A DNA stretch of 64,000 nt, from positions 9,398,449 to 9,462,448 of the forward strand of contig NC_081335.1 of the NCBI RefSeq assembly GCF_022539665.2. Direction: 5' to 3'. A program made the position numbers and the translations under genes. Below the pieces are notes generated by a model. The model did not search any database. It was given only the letters and a program-made list of their open reading frames with translations, and was not told the DNA's origin. This DNA comes from Daphnia carinata. Its lineage: Eukaryota > Arthropoda > Branchiopoda > Diplostraca > Daphniidae. Of this stretch, positions 53,650-64,000 are shown piece by piece; the stretch's first letter is position 1; each line of letters begins with the position of its first letter.

Positions 53650-55300
53650 TTTGCGCCTATTTACTAAAAGGTGTCGATATTTCAAGTTATCTCGTCCAAG
53701 AGCTGTGCTGAAGGTTTTACCAAGTCTGCGATTTTTCTGGGCTAGGAGTTGCGTAAGGAATTCCTTGTTCCCCTGATGACGGGTTTTGCTATTTACATCT
53801 TTATAAGTGTGTTTTTTGTGCAGCAGATCTGGTAGTTGGGACTAGGTTGATTCGAGGAATGCAGCAGTCGCTTGGTTCCCGTGTAGCCTATGGATTCATC
53901 CGCTTATATCTTCCTGACGGTTATGCAATGATAAGACGAGTAGAGGAGTTGTAGTTTACCCTTTTTTCCGCTTTCTTTTTCGTATTCTTCCGATTTTGGT
54001 TGTTGTCTATTTTGGTTGTAAAGACAACTTCAACCCTTCAGCTGAAGCTGTTTCTCCTCTTCGTGCAGGAATCCTGACTCCTCGATTCATTGTCTTAGCC
54101 ATTCAGCTGTGCTTTGAAGCCCAAAACCCCGTAAACTCGTCTTCTATTCCCGCTACGTCGATGCTTGATAATGAATTCACAAGTTGGTTCGATATAATAA
54201 AGGGGATTAATACCAGGTATTTCTGATAGAGTTAGAAGCTTAAGCAGAGGAACTAAAGAGATTGCGTTTAGATTACTTGGTGGAACGCAGTTTTACAGAA
54301 AACTTCAGATTGGGCTCAGGATAATGGACGAAGGGTGATAGGATAGCGTGAAAATCCTTAGAGTTTTCTGTAGGTGGCAGGGTTGTACTAATGGATTTGA
54401 GAGCATTTTTGGGAGATGGGCGTGAAGAGATGGGGACAGTGTTAAGTTTAGTTAATGGGCAATAGGCGATTTTTTTGCTGGATGCTATGTATGAATTGGC
54501 GATGCTGGTTGTTAGATCCTATGAATATTAAACTGCTCTCTCGTGGTATGACCGTCTAGTTTGACTTTGCACGCTCTGTAATTCAAATTCATTTTAATAA
54601 ACAACCGTGTTCGTTTTATAAAATGCGCTGCAACGGTTTCCCGGGCAATTGTAGAACAACGGCAAACTAATCATCTGCAGTATTCACAAGGATAGGGAAG
54701 TATGTGATCCTCTCCTGCAACTTCCGATTCCTCTATGGTAATGCTTTCATCGCCACTGCTGTCTTTACTACATACATCGTCTCACACTGCATGGTGTCTT
54801 TTGGCTCTGATTCGTTCTGCAGAAGCGTGATTGTACAATTGGCAATAGTAATTGGTGATGACGATGAGACCATGTTTTGATTTTAGGTATTAGATGGCAT
54901 GTTTTACAAGTTCTTGTAGCAATATCTACGATTTTAAAAGAGAAAGCACTTCGGGTTTGCAAGTACGAGAAAGGGAAGCTTGAAGAAATATCGATTCTGC
55001 AATTATAGGCTCAAAATTGCTATTTTATGTTGTTTTACAAGCCAATATCAGAACTAAGAAAAGGTTTGTCAGACAATCAAGCGTCTGATTTTATGAAGGT
55101 TACAAAAAAGCCATCCAGCCAAATGCCTTGTTTTTTTTGTGGGGATTATTGGAGGTCAGATCAATGGTAGAAGTATTGGTTGTATTATCGGTAAAGCCAA
55201 TTCGAAATTTGAAAAGAGGTTCTACATTTATTCAGGTATTCAAACAATTTTCAACGTATCAAGGGATGAAACTACAATTACTTCAATAGCAAGAACTTTT
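53650..55300 (-). mobile_element. LINE-C copy 2, degenerate
   Basis: Corresponds to 4640-6400: linker (~53950), zinc-finger region (54960-54540, with reading HHQLLLPIVQSRF in a shifted frame) and leader (~55000-55300). The sequence TGTGGGGATTATTGGAGGTC at 55138 matches TGTGGGGGTTATTGAAGGTC at 6283. No endonuclease part is left. Confidence 0.5.
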
Positions 55301-56200
55301 ATAGGTAATTTTTCTGCCAATTTACAAACTTCAAAGAATTTAATTCACATGAAAGATGAAAAAATAGCTAAGATAAAAGTGTACATTGAATCCAAGCGTT
55401 CTCTTGCAGCCAGGTAAATAATTTATTCGATAATTACGAACACCCACAGCCTTCATTTAAAATCACAATTAAAAATTTCCACAGGTGGAAACCACCAGGC
55501 CCAGGTAATACATCATTTGACGATAATTTAAATATTTTATCTGTACATGAGAAAGACGTCATAGCAAACAATGGTCTATGCTAATTAAAAAGATTTTCGT
55601 TTATGATGATTCAAGGGTATCACGACGTTCAGAAGCTCAAAGCCAACTTAAATATTCAGTATATACCGGACAATAATCTTTTCGCACCCTCTTCCTTGCT
55701 GCAAATGTGATTGATTCAGGAGGTGCACCTCTAGTCTCAGAAAAACGGCCCTACGACGATATTGAACAGGTGCGGATGGAAAAAACAACTAAATTAAAGA
55801 TTTTTATTCAGATAATATGCATTACCATATTCCGCTCTTTAGGTATCTAAGACTTTTTTCACATTTCAGTTGTTCGTGAGCACACTGTTGTTATGCAGAG
55901 GTGGATTCACGGATCGGGGATAAAGCAGCCATCACTTGGCCAGCAGAATGCTACTCCGAGATATTCGTATGGTTTCTAAGATCCATGGACTGCTAATTAG
56001 TTCACCCAGGTAATCCCATCCTTTATCGATTTTTATTATCATAGACCAATTCTTTAAATCTACCCTTTACCTTGTTATAGATTAAGATGTATGTAACGAT
56101 TTCTATTACTAGAGAAATCCCAAGTCAACAATGGTTATTGGACATACAACAACAAAAAATCCTGCTAGGCGTTGAAACGAAACGTTTTCAGTTTTGTTAT
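55139..56200 (+). other. unidentified spliced locus interrupted by copia
   Basis: An open frame 55139-55417 (IKVYIESKRSLAAR at its end) stops at a good donor (CAG|GTAAATA) and is followed after TTCCACAG by WKPPGPGNTSFDDN (55486-). Further splice-like pieces lie at ~55620-55770 (ends GAACAG|GTGCGG). Near 56080 REIPSQQWLLDIQQQKILLG runs up to the copia insertion. The first part overlaps LINE-C leader sequence. Product unknown. Confidence 0.3.
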
Positions 56201-56429
56201 TGTTAGAATTAGTGAATAAGCGAACAAGTGTTTTAATTTTCAACAGTAGTCTGTATTACTTACATTTCTTGTAACCTGTCAGCTAGACACTTAGAGACCG
56301 AGAGAGTGACGTTACTGAGAAGAACCAAAGAGGAAGACTTGAAACAGGGGTAGGGAAGTACAGTGAAGGTGGTACTAAACAGGAACCTAATGATTGTCGG
56401 AAAACCAATTATTGTTTGTCTTTCCAACA
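56201..56429 (-). repeat. copia 3' LTR
   Basis: 229 bp. Just inside, the minus strand reads TTGAGGGGAGG, the polypurine tract. Confidence 0.93.
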
Positions 56430-56488
56430 CCTCCCCTCAAACATATTGGTTAAAAAAAAATGGAAAAAAAAGAGGAGAACAAAAAAAA

Positions 56489-59400
56489 TTAAAGGGGGTG
56501 TACACCGATTTGTTTCCGGAGCTGACTGAATCGCGGAGTAGGAAGAGGTTTGGTGAACAGGTCAGCCAGTTGATTTTCTGTTGGAGTGTAGGTGATCTCG
56601 ATTTCTTTTTCCTGATGTCTTTCGCGAATGAAGTGATATTTGATGTCAATATGTTTAGTTCGTTGGTGGAACTCGGGGTTTTTCACTAGACGAATTGCAC
56701 TTTCATTGTCGCATAGGAGTAGGGTTGAACCGTTGTTTACGCCAAGAATTTCAGATAACAGTGAGCGTAACCAGACTGCTTCTTTTGTCGCCTCGCAGGC
56801 AGCAATAAACTCAGCCTCCGTGGTGGACAAGGAAACACATCGTTGTAGCCTGCTTGCCCAGGAAATTGAGCAGCCACAAAACGTGAAGAGTAGACCTGAA
56901 ACTGAACGACGATTATCAATATTCCCAGCATAATCTGAATCAGAATATCTGATCAGTTTTTCTTCTTTGTTGCCATCAAAGAGAAGACCAAAATGTGACG
57001 TTCCACCGAGATAAGCCAGGATCCTTTTTACTCCATTCCAGTGTCCTTTTCCAGGATTCTCGCAAAATTGAGAGGCTTGGCTTACCGAGAAAGCGATATC
57101 TGGGCGAGTCATTGTCATCACGTATATGAGACTTCCGATGGCTTCGCGATACGGTACCGAAGGCGCATTTTTGTGGTCAGCGACTGAGTCTGCAGGAGGC
57201 ATCAGGTTGCTTAGTCGAGCGTTTGGGTCTGCTGGTGTACTTTTTGGGTGGCAGGATTGCATGTTGAATCTTTTCAGGATTTTTGAGATGAAATCAGGCT
57301 GCGAGAGGTGGAGTTGGCGTTTTTCACGATCTCTGTTGATGTCTAGGCCTAGGAAACGATTGGCTGGAAACGAACGCACTTCAAAGAAAATTTTTAGATG
57401 CTCAAGTATGTCAGTTAGTGTGTTTGTCCTATTGCTGCAAACTAAGCCGTCGTCAACAAAGATGAGAACAAAGGTGATTTCCTTTTCTTGGCGGCGATAA
57501 TAGACACAGTGGTCGGACAAGCAGCGAGACAGACCAAACTTGACTAAAAACTCATTGAATTTATTATTCCATGCGCGGGGGGCCTGTTTAAGACCGTAGA
57601 GGGATTTTCGCAACCGGCAGACCTCACTCTCACGACCTGGAACCACAAAACCTTCCGGTTGTTCAAGGAATAGTTCTTCTTTCAGTTCACCATACAAAAA
57701 TGCAGTTTTTATATCAAGTTGAATTAGTTCGAGGTTTCTTGCAGCAATAAGAGCCAAGACAGTGCGGAGAGAGTTCGGCTTTACCACAGGAGAGTAGGTG
57801 TCATTGTAATCCAAACCGTATTTTTGGGTGTAGCCCTTGGCTACAAGTCTGGCTTTGTAGCGGGTTGGAGTATCCTTGGAGCCAGGTTTTATCTTGAAAA
57901 TCCACTTAGCGCGTATGGGAACCCTACCCGGAGGGAGTGGTTGAAGAGTCCAGGTTTCGTTTGTCATTAAAGATGAGTATTCGTCATCTATAGCAGCTTT
58001 CCAATGGGGTGAGTCATCAGAGGCCAGTGCTTCGGTGTATGTCTGCGGTTCCTGAGGATCGACTAGTGATACCAGTCCTAGTGACTCTTTCCACTCTCTG
58101 TATTTTTCCGTGGGGACGGGTACTCGTAGTGAGCGCCTTGGTTCCGGTCTGGATTGGTCTTGAACGACTGCTGGGACGTTCGGAGTGATGTCAAGTATCG
58201 GGTCGATCTCACATGGCCGGGTTTCTTCGATGGTGTCGGTACTAGATTCCGTTTCATTATCCCTCTGCTCTGGTGGGTGTCCCGGTGATGAGAGTTCGGT
58301 TGTAGCTTGGGGAAGAATGCATGTGTTGTTGTTGTTTGCAGGTCCAGGAAGTGTTAATTCAGGTTGTGTTTCATACGGAGGGAACCAAAGTGTTCCAGAA
58401 CCTGAATTTTCTGTGCCATGAAAAACTGTGTTAGTTTCATCTACAAACACATCGCGACTGATAACAACTTTCTGGCTACTTGGAATCCAGACTCTAAATG
58501 CTTTTGAATTCTCGCAATAGCCTACAAATGTACCTTCACGACTTTTTGGGTCTAACTTCTTGCGAAGTGATTCTGGAATATGTACAAAAGTCCGTGAACC
58601 AAATATGCGCAGATGAGATACATCTGGCCTTCTCTTGTGCCACAATTCGTATGGAGTTACTTCAGCTGTGCCAGAGAGGACTCTGTTTAGTGTATAAACT
58701 GAGTAGGCTACTGCTTCAGCCCAGAGTCAAGCAGGAACCCGACTTGAATAGATTATGCTGCGAGCTGCATTCAGGATGGTCCGATTTGACCTTTCGGCTA
58801 CACCATTTTGGGCTGGAGTGTATGGAGCTGACGTTTCGTGTCTTATTCCAAGCTGCAACAGTTTGTTTCGGAATACTTTTCCAGTATATTCGCCTCCATT
58901 GTCGGAGCGTAGAACAACAACGTTGTTTCCAGTTTGAGTTTTGACACAGGCAGCAAAGTTGAGAAACAACCCTGGGACTTCGTCTTTGTTTTTCATGAAG
59001 TGCACTGAGCACCATCCGCTGTGGTCGTCCTTAAATGTTACAAAATACCTTGCTCCAGATGGTGATAGGTGTTCCATGGGTCCACAGACGTCGGAATGGA
59101 CTAAGTTGCCTATTGTGGTTGCTCTTGATCTACCAATGGGGAAAGGTAGGCGAGTCATTTTTCCAAGCTTACAACCCACGCAAAGACTGTGAGACGGGGA
59201 AGTGTTCTTGAGGTTCAGACCGTCTGTAAGACCTAGAGTGGACATTCTTAAGATGGTGTTGTTGGAAGTATGCGCAAACCTCTCGTGCCAGGTTGATAAT
59301 GAACAGGTTTGTTTTGCAGCCATAGCTACCTCGGTCTCCTCCAATTCTATTGAGATGTTGAGGCAGTAAAGGGTGTTTCTTGTCCGTTTTCCAAACAGCT

Positions 59401-60751
59401 GAAGTTTTCCATCCTTGTAAAAGTGTACTTCATCGTTCATGAAAGTAGCCTTTACGCCTTGTGATGTTGCAGCGCCAATTGAAGATAGATTGGTTCCTAG
59501 TTTGGGAATATAGAGTACATTTGGAATGGGTATAACGGTTGTGATACCATTGATAGTTGACTTTGCTTCTATGTCTCCTTTTCCTCTCACAGGTAAACGT
59601 GTGTTGCCGATTCCAGTGACAAACCAAGATTCAGTTTCAATGGGAACGAAATTCTTGAGTACTGATTTCAGATGAGTCATATGTTGTGTCGCTCCGGAGT
59701 CTGCGAACCATATCTTGTCTTCATCATGAATTTTTGCGGTTGATGGGAAAAAGGACTTGTAGCTGAAGTCAGCAGGACCTTGGTTGTTGTATGTCTCTGG
59801 GCGGAGTTGTTGTATGTCGGTGGCAATATTTGAGACTTCTCTGTTCTTGGCTGCTTCCTTTTCGGCTTTGATTCGCCCACGACACGTTGCGATGAAGTGA
59901 CTTGTCTCTCCACAAAAATGGCATTTTCTGTTGGTCTGGTACGGATGTCTACCTCTTCTAACTCCAAAACCTCCTCTGCTCCGTTCACGTTGTCCTCTGA
60001 AAAACCTTTGAGGTTGACTAGTGAAAGCTTGATCATCAGTTGAACTAGGTATAGTGTCTAGGTAGAGCTTGCTAAAGTTTTCTTCTTTCAAGAGACGCTG
60101 AGTCAATAGTTGGATGGTCTTTTGATCTGACGGCACATTGTCCCAAACTGACAGAAAATATCTGTAGCTCGACGGAAGAGTGATCAGGATTTTCGTTATT
60201 AGTTGGGATTCAGATATAGGTTCTTTGAGATCATTGAGTTGTGAAGCCAGTTGTTCAATGGTCGATATGTGTGTCATAACATCATGTTCTGGTTGGTATT
60301 TATATTCAAAAAACTTCCGCATCAAAAGATGCTTGTTTTCTGCTGCACTCTGTGCATGTTGAATTGTCAACCGTTGCCACATGTCATGAGAAGTTTTGCA
60401 TCCAAACAGTGTACTCTGTTGCTTCCTCTCAATGAGGGAAAATAAATAATTTCTGGCATTTAGATCTTTCGATTTCCACTCATCAATCATTTTCTGATTG
60501 GTAACAGTTCTCTCGACTATAATCTGTATAGTCAAGGAAAGAAAAGAAACAGGACATGAGTAAAGAAAAACTTTTACTCGTAAACTTCCAGATATGCAAC
60601 TTACTTCACTAGGGATCTTTTCTACACCATCAATGACATCAAGTAATCCATGTGTCTCAAGAAGTAATCTGCATCCAAATTTCCACTCATGAAAATTATT
60701 TCCGTCGAATTTCACCAAGTGACTAATGTCTTTTAGTGTTGAACTGGACAT
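56489..60751 (-). pseudogene. copia Gag-Pol polyprotein, one in-frame TGA
   Basis: One frame from ATG 60751 to 56489, interrupted only by TGA at 58727-58729 (after SSRVPA). Order is as in copia: Gag with the knuckle CHFCGETSHFIATC, protease FADSGATQHM, integrase with HERFAH...CVGCKLGK, D in HSDVCGP, D in LRSDNGGEY and E in NGVAERSN. RT has IKTAFLYGELKEE and the FVDDGLV box, and RNase H has SDSDYAG and LCDNESAIRL. About 1420 codons, normal for copia. The TGA lies between integrase core and RT, so only Gag, protease and integrase core could be made without readthrough. Confidence 0.93.
60524..60604 (-). other. 81-nt in-frame intron-like segment in copia gag
   Basis: Minus strand: GAA|GTAAGTTGC...TTGACTATACAG|ATT. 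Donor and acceptor are near consensus, the branch and pyrimidine region is good, and length is a multiple of three with no stop. Splicing would join PSE to IIVERT without a frame change. Confidence 0.5.
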
Positions 60752-60833
60752 TCTGATGAGACACAGGGCAATTTATCTGACAGGTATACGTATACAAAAA
60801 AAATATTATTATTAATATTTTTTTTTTCGATAC

Positions 60834-60848
60834 ACTGGGCCCATAACC
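60834..60848 (-). promoter_or_regulatory. copia primer-binding site (half-tRNA-iMet type)
   Basis: Directly after the 5' LTR the minus strand reads GGTTATGGGCCCAGT. It is complementary to the anticodon-side region of initiator tRNA-Met, as in Drosophila copia, which primes with a 5' half of that tRNA. Confidence 0.8.
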
Positions 60849-61077
60849 TGTTAGAATTAGTGAATAAGCGAACAAGTGTTTTAATTTTCAACAGTAGTCT
60901 GTATTACTTACATTTCTTGTAACCTGTCAGCTAGACACTTAGAGACCGAGAGAGTGACGTTACTGAGAAGAACCAAAGAGGAAGACTTGAAACAGGGGTA
61001 GGGAAGTACAGTGAAGGTGGTACTAAACAGGAACCTAATGATTGTCGGAAAACCAATTATTGTTTGTCTTTCCAACA
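60849..61077 (-). repeat. copia 5' LTR
   Basis: 229 bp, no difference from the 3' LTR seen by eye. Confidence 0.93.
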
Positions 61078-61845
61078 GTTATCTGCGTGGTGGATTAAAG
61101 CACAGCTTCCTCTACTAAGTTTAGCTGGAAGGATTGCCTAAGGGTATGAGTATGCATTGCCAAACTTAAGTTCGCAGATGATTTCATGGAAGCAATCACA
61201 AGTATTTTTCATTTATTATTTTGATTTTTCAGAGTTTTGGTTCCCAAATGGGACAATTGGCTGCAAACTATTCAAACCACTCAACAAAACAAAGCTGTCG
61301 CTGGGGGATCGTTTGATGGCCTGCCAGAGAAGTGAGAGGATACTAGAAATCTAAATGCAAATTCCAACGATACCAACGGGGCATCGCTGGAAGAAGAATA
61401 GGTCAAACTCGTTCGTTTCCCTAAAACGTGATTCTTTTAACGTTTGTTTGCAAAAATATGTTTCTATATTTCTTATTGCTTCTTCGATTACAATATTTCT
61501 TATATCCATCGCCTTATTGTGTGTCAACCAAGTCAATACAGTTATGTGATCGATATCACGCTTGCAAATAAATTTTCCTGCTTTTCCTTGTATTTGTTCA
61601 TACCCTATGCATGCGATGCTGCGCTGCTAAACGACTGAGCTTAACTACGAATAACAATTATAATCTTAAGCCAACTAATATTCTTCTTAGTCGACTTTTG
61701 CTGTTTCATTTTGAACTTAAAGCAGCGTAGGCTAGCTTTGGCTAAAAACAAGAAAGTTTAACCAACTACTTGCTTGTTTCAACATCATATAAGTGTTGGA
61801 TGGTGCAAATCTAAGCTTAGAAAACTTAAGTAAAAAGTAGGATTT
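61078..61845 (+). other. continuation of the unidentified locus, no clear gene
   Basis: Follows the copia element and once joined 56200. A splice-like acceptor (TTTTTCAG at ~61230) precedes a short open stretch (FWFPNGTIGCKLF in one frame), but frames close quickly. Nothing else is seen up to the inverted-duplication arm. Confidence 0.25.
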
Positions 61846-62529
61846 CAACTTTTTTCATTAGTTTAAATTGCTTAAGGATATTGTCGCGTACTGGTGGTTG
61901 ATTCTTTGGTCGAATTGATACGAACTAGGTTAGCAACCGAAATTTTTACATATTTCACATTTTACACATGTTGCTGAAGCAGTTACTTCTTCTTGCTCCG
62001 CCTTTGTTGCAGCCATTGTGATTCAACCGGCCAACATTATGTCCACCAGACTGATTTTATCGCGCTGGAAACGTTGTTAACGTGTTCTGACCACTAATGT
62101 TAGAATAATCATCTACTGGTCATATCTGTCCTCTTTTACCACTCCTTTGACAAATGTCTCAAAAAGAGGGATCCCGGCTCGAGAAAGGGTGTTGCTATAG
62201 TACAGTTACGAGTCTGGCTATGACGCTCTCTGGGTCGACAAACTTTGTCTCGTTACCGAGGCTACTCTTCTTACATATTTCTTCAGCTTGCCTAAACGGC
62301 CATTCTTTTGGCGGTGGTCGTGGTGGTATCTAGAATCCATATTGCTGACTCTTAACTACTAGATATTAATTATTTTGCTGGCCATCCTAATAAGGTGTTT
62401 TAATTTCAATAGATATGTAAGATGATATAAAGATATCAACTGATGATTTTATTGGTAGTAATCGTATCAAGTAGAGAACCTGTTTTCCTGGTGAATTTCA
62501 TTGATTTTGGATAGTGCTTTACTTTTTTG

Positions 62530-63100
62530 TCCCTTTTCAATAATGCATAGCTGAATGGCTTAGACTGCCAACAAATCTTGAAGACACCATTCCCGCACCG
62601 CAAAACCAACATCTTTAACAGAGAGCACACGAAGTAATCGTAACAAAAAAGAATTAAGCGTCCGGAAAAAAGAAGTGAAAGGATAGGGTAAACTGCAACG
62701 TCTGTACTCGTTTTATCCTGGAATAGCGGCAGAAAACTGGAAGGATATCGAGAGACAAATTGATTAGCTATGCAGAACCCAACTATTTGGCTACTGCATT
62801 TCTCGAATCAACCTACTCCTAAAGACCACCGCCAATGGAACACATCAACTGCACCAAAACACACTTCGAAAAGTGTAAATGGCAAAACCTGACACCAGAG
62901 GAACTAGGAATTCTTCCCTTACCATAAAGCCCAGAAGAAATCAAGGGTAAACTCGGAAAAACTTCCAACATAGCGCCTGGACGACATTGCCTGGAATATC
63001 GACATTTCTTCTTGCAATGGACGCAAGCAACCATCGCCTAGCAGTGATCTACCGCTCTGTATGGGCTAATGGGATTCCAGCTTTCGCAAAACATCAATGA
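62530..63100 (+). mobile_element. LINE-C fragment, inverted duplicate
   Basis: Reverse complement of 47040-47610. Confidence 0.5.
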
Positions 63101-63280
63101 CAGTTCCTGTATCTAACATAGATGATTCTTCAGAGCACGGAAATTTCCAGCCAATATTCCTGATACTGAGTACGTACAAGATCTTTCCAGTACTATTCTC
63201 TTAAAATAATGGATACTGTGGTGAAACAAAAGAGAATATCACCATAGCAAAAAAAGCTTTCTTTCATGTGTTAGGGGCAA

Positions 63281-64000
63281 CCCACATAGCACCGGGTGGA
63301 CTGTAAGATATGCCAAGGATGTCTCATAGTCCGAAAGACATCCCAGACTACAACAGGCCGTCTCAAAGATGTCCGGTCAGGCCTACTTTGGTACAAAGAC
63401 AGCTCTGTCCAAAAAAGGACGTCTTAAAGATATCTGGTCAGGACTTCCTTAGGTCAACGGAATACGAAGACTAAAAAGTGACGTCTTTAAGATGTCAAGA
63501 CAGGCTTAATTAACGATAAGGCGATTTGAAGCTAAACAAAGATGTCTTAAGGATGTTCCCGGAAAGACAAACTCGGGACGTAGCACTAAGATTAGAATAA
63601 GATATTCCTAAGACGTCCAAGATCAGAATATCGTTCTCAGGACTATCATTCAAGAGAAAAACGGGATCAGAAGAAGGGGTCTATACGACGTCTACATAGG
63701 GCAAATTTCGGACAACTTTATCAGTGAAGTTAAAGGCGAAATGCAGGTGTTTTCTAGACGTCTTAAGATATCTTAAAGAGGTCTTCTAAATGTGCTCTAC
63801 ACGTCTGTTGGGTGTTTTTAAGATGCCTTGTAGACGCCTATACCCGAAAATTACAGTCGCCTCTATCAGTGAAATTTTAAGGGGTATACACAGCGTAAAA
63901 AACATCTCATCAGTTATTGCGCGAAAATGAACATCAAACAATCAAAATTCATTGTTTCTTTAATAGGAAAACTGCAAATGTATTCAATGACGCCGAAGTA
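63281..64000 (+). mobile_element. second copy of the TIR transposon, partial
   Basis: Starts with CCCACATAGCACCGGG and the GACGTC-rich array. The flank GGGGCAA is the same as at 46861, so it arose by duplication and not by a new insertion. Confidence 0.75.

Larger units (their letters stand above)
56201..61077 (-). mobile_element. Ty1/copia LTR retrotransposon, full length, recent
   Basis: LTRs of 229 bp at 56201-56429 and 60849-61077, TGTTAGAATTAG...TTTCCAACA, appear identical. The target duplication GTTAT is at 56196-56200 and 61078-61082. One long minus-strand frame with a single stop lies between. Identical LTRs mean very recent insertion. Confidence 0.95.
61846..64000. repeat. right arm of the inverted duplication (continues past the window)
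   Basis: Mirror of 46138-48413. It lacks about 119 bp present at 47868-47986 in the left arm. The TIR CCCACATAGCACCGGG at 63281 starts a second copy of the TIR transposon that runs off the right edge. Confidence 0.9.

Overview
The window reads as nuclear DNA of an animal, most likely an arthropod and possibly a crustacean; I cannot name the species. Reasons: transposase genes split by short GT-AG introns, metazoan-type U2, U4 and U5 snRNA sequences, metazoan-type 5S rRNA and tRNA-His, and a copia element whose primer-binding site matches the half-tRNA-iMet priming of Drosophila copia. I found no ordinary host protein-coding gene that I can defend. The window is a nest of mobile elements around a cluster of small-RNA genes.

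Layout. 1-1165: 5' part of a spliced hAT transposon (hAT-1) running off the left edge, inserted in a LINE. 1174-3303: LINE-A copy A0. 3304-6415: R2/NeSL-type LINE (LINE-C). 6416-6582: 5' head of another LINE-A, made partly of U2 snRNA. 6583-6845: two neighbouring broken 5S rRNA genes. 6846-9839: LINE-A copy A1. 9840-11715: LINE-B copy 1. 11716-20610: a second hAT (hAT-2) with a seven-exon transposase pseudogene, itself split by a complete Ty3/gypsy element (14563-19520). 20611-23211: U4(+), U5(+), U4(-), a solo LTR and tRNA-His(-). 23212-31795: LINE-A, LINE-B and a MULE transposon with ~620-bp inverted repeats (26580-30417). 31796-36190: head-to-head LINE-B pieces and LINE-A A3. 36191-36977: 5S 3' half, tRNA-His and full-length U4. 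37173-42235: degenerate LINE-A and LINE-B. 43590-46860: unclassified TIR transposon. 46138-48413 and 61846-64000: arms of a large inverted duplication. Between them lie a palindromic 70-bp satellite, LINE-A, LINE-C and a young copia element (56201-61077).

The most notable system is the relation between LINEs and small-RNA genes. Two Tx1-like LINE families sit at two different fixed points inside 5S rRNA genes, and one of them (LINE-A) carries a 5' leader derived from the 5' domain of U2 snRNA. The 5S genes are linked to intron-bearing tRNA-His genes and to U4 and U5 snRNA genes. The rest of the window records serial insertion: gypsy in hAT-2, hAT-2 against LINE-B and U4, MULE in LINE-B, LTR in the tRNA-His/U4 spacer, copia in an unknown spliced locus. 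LINE-A, LINE-B and LINE-C are names used only in this report.
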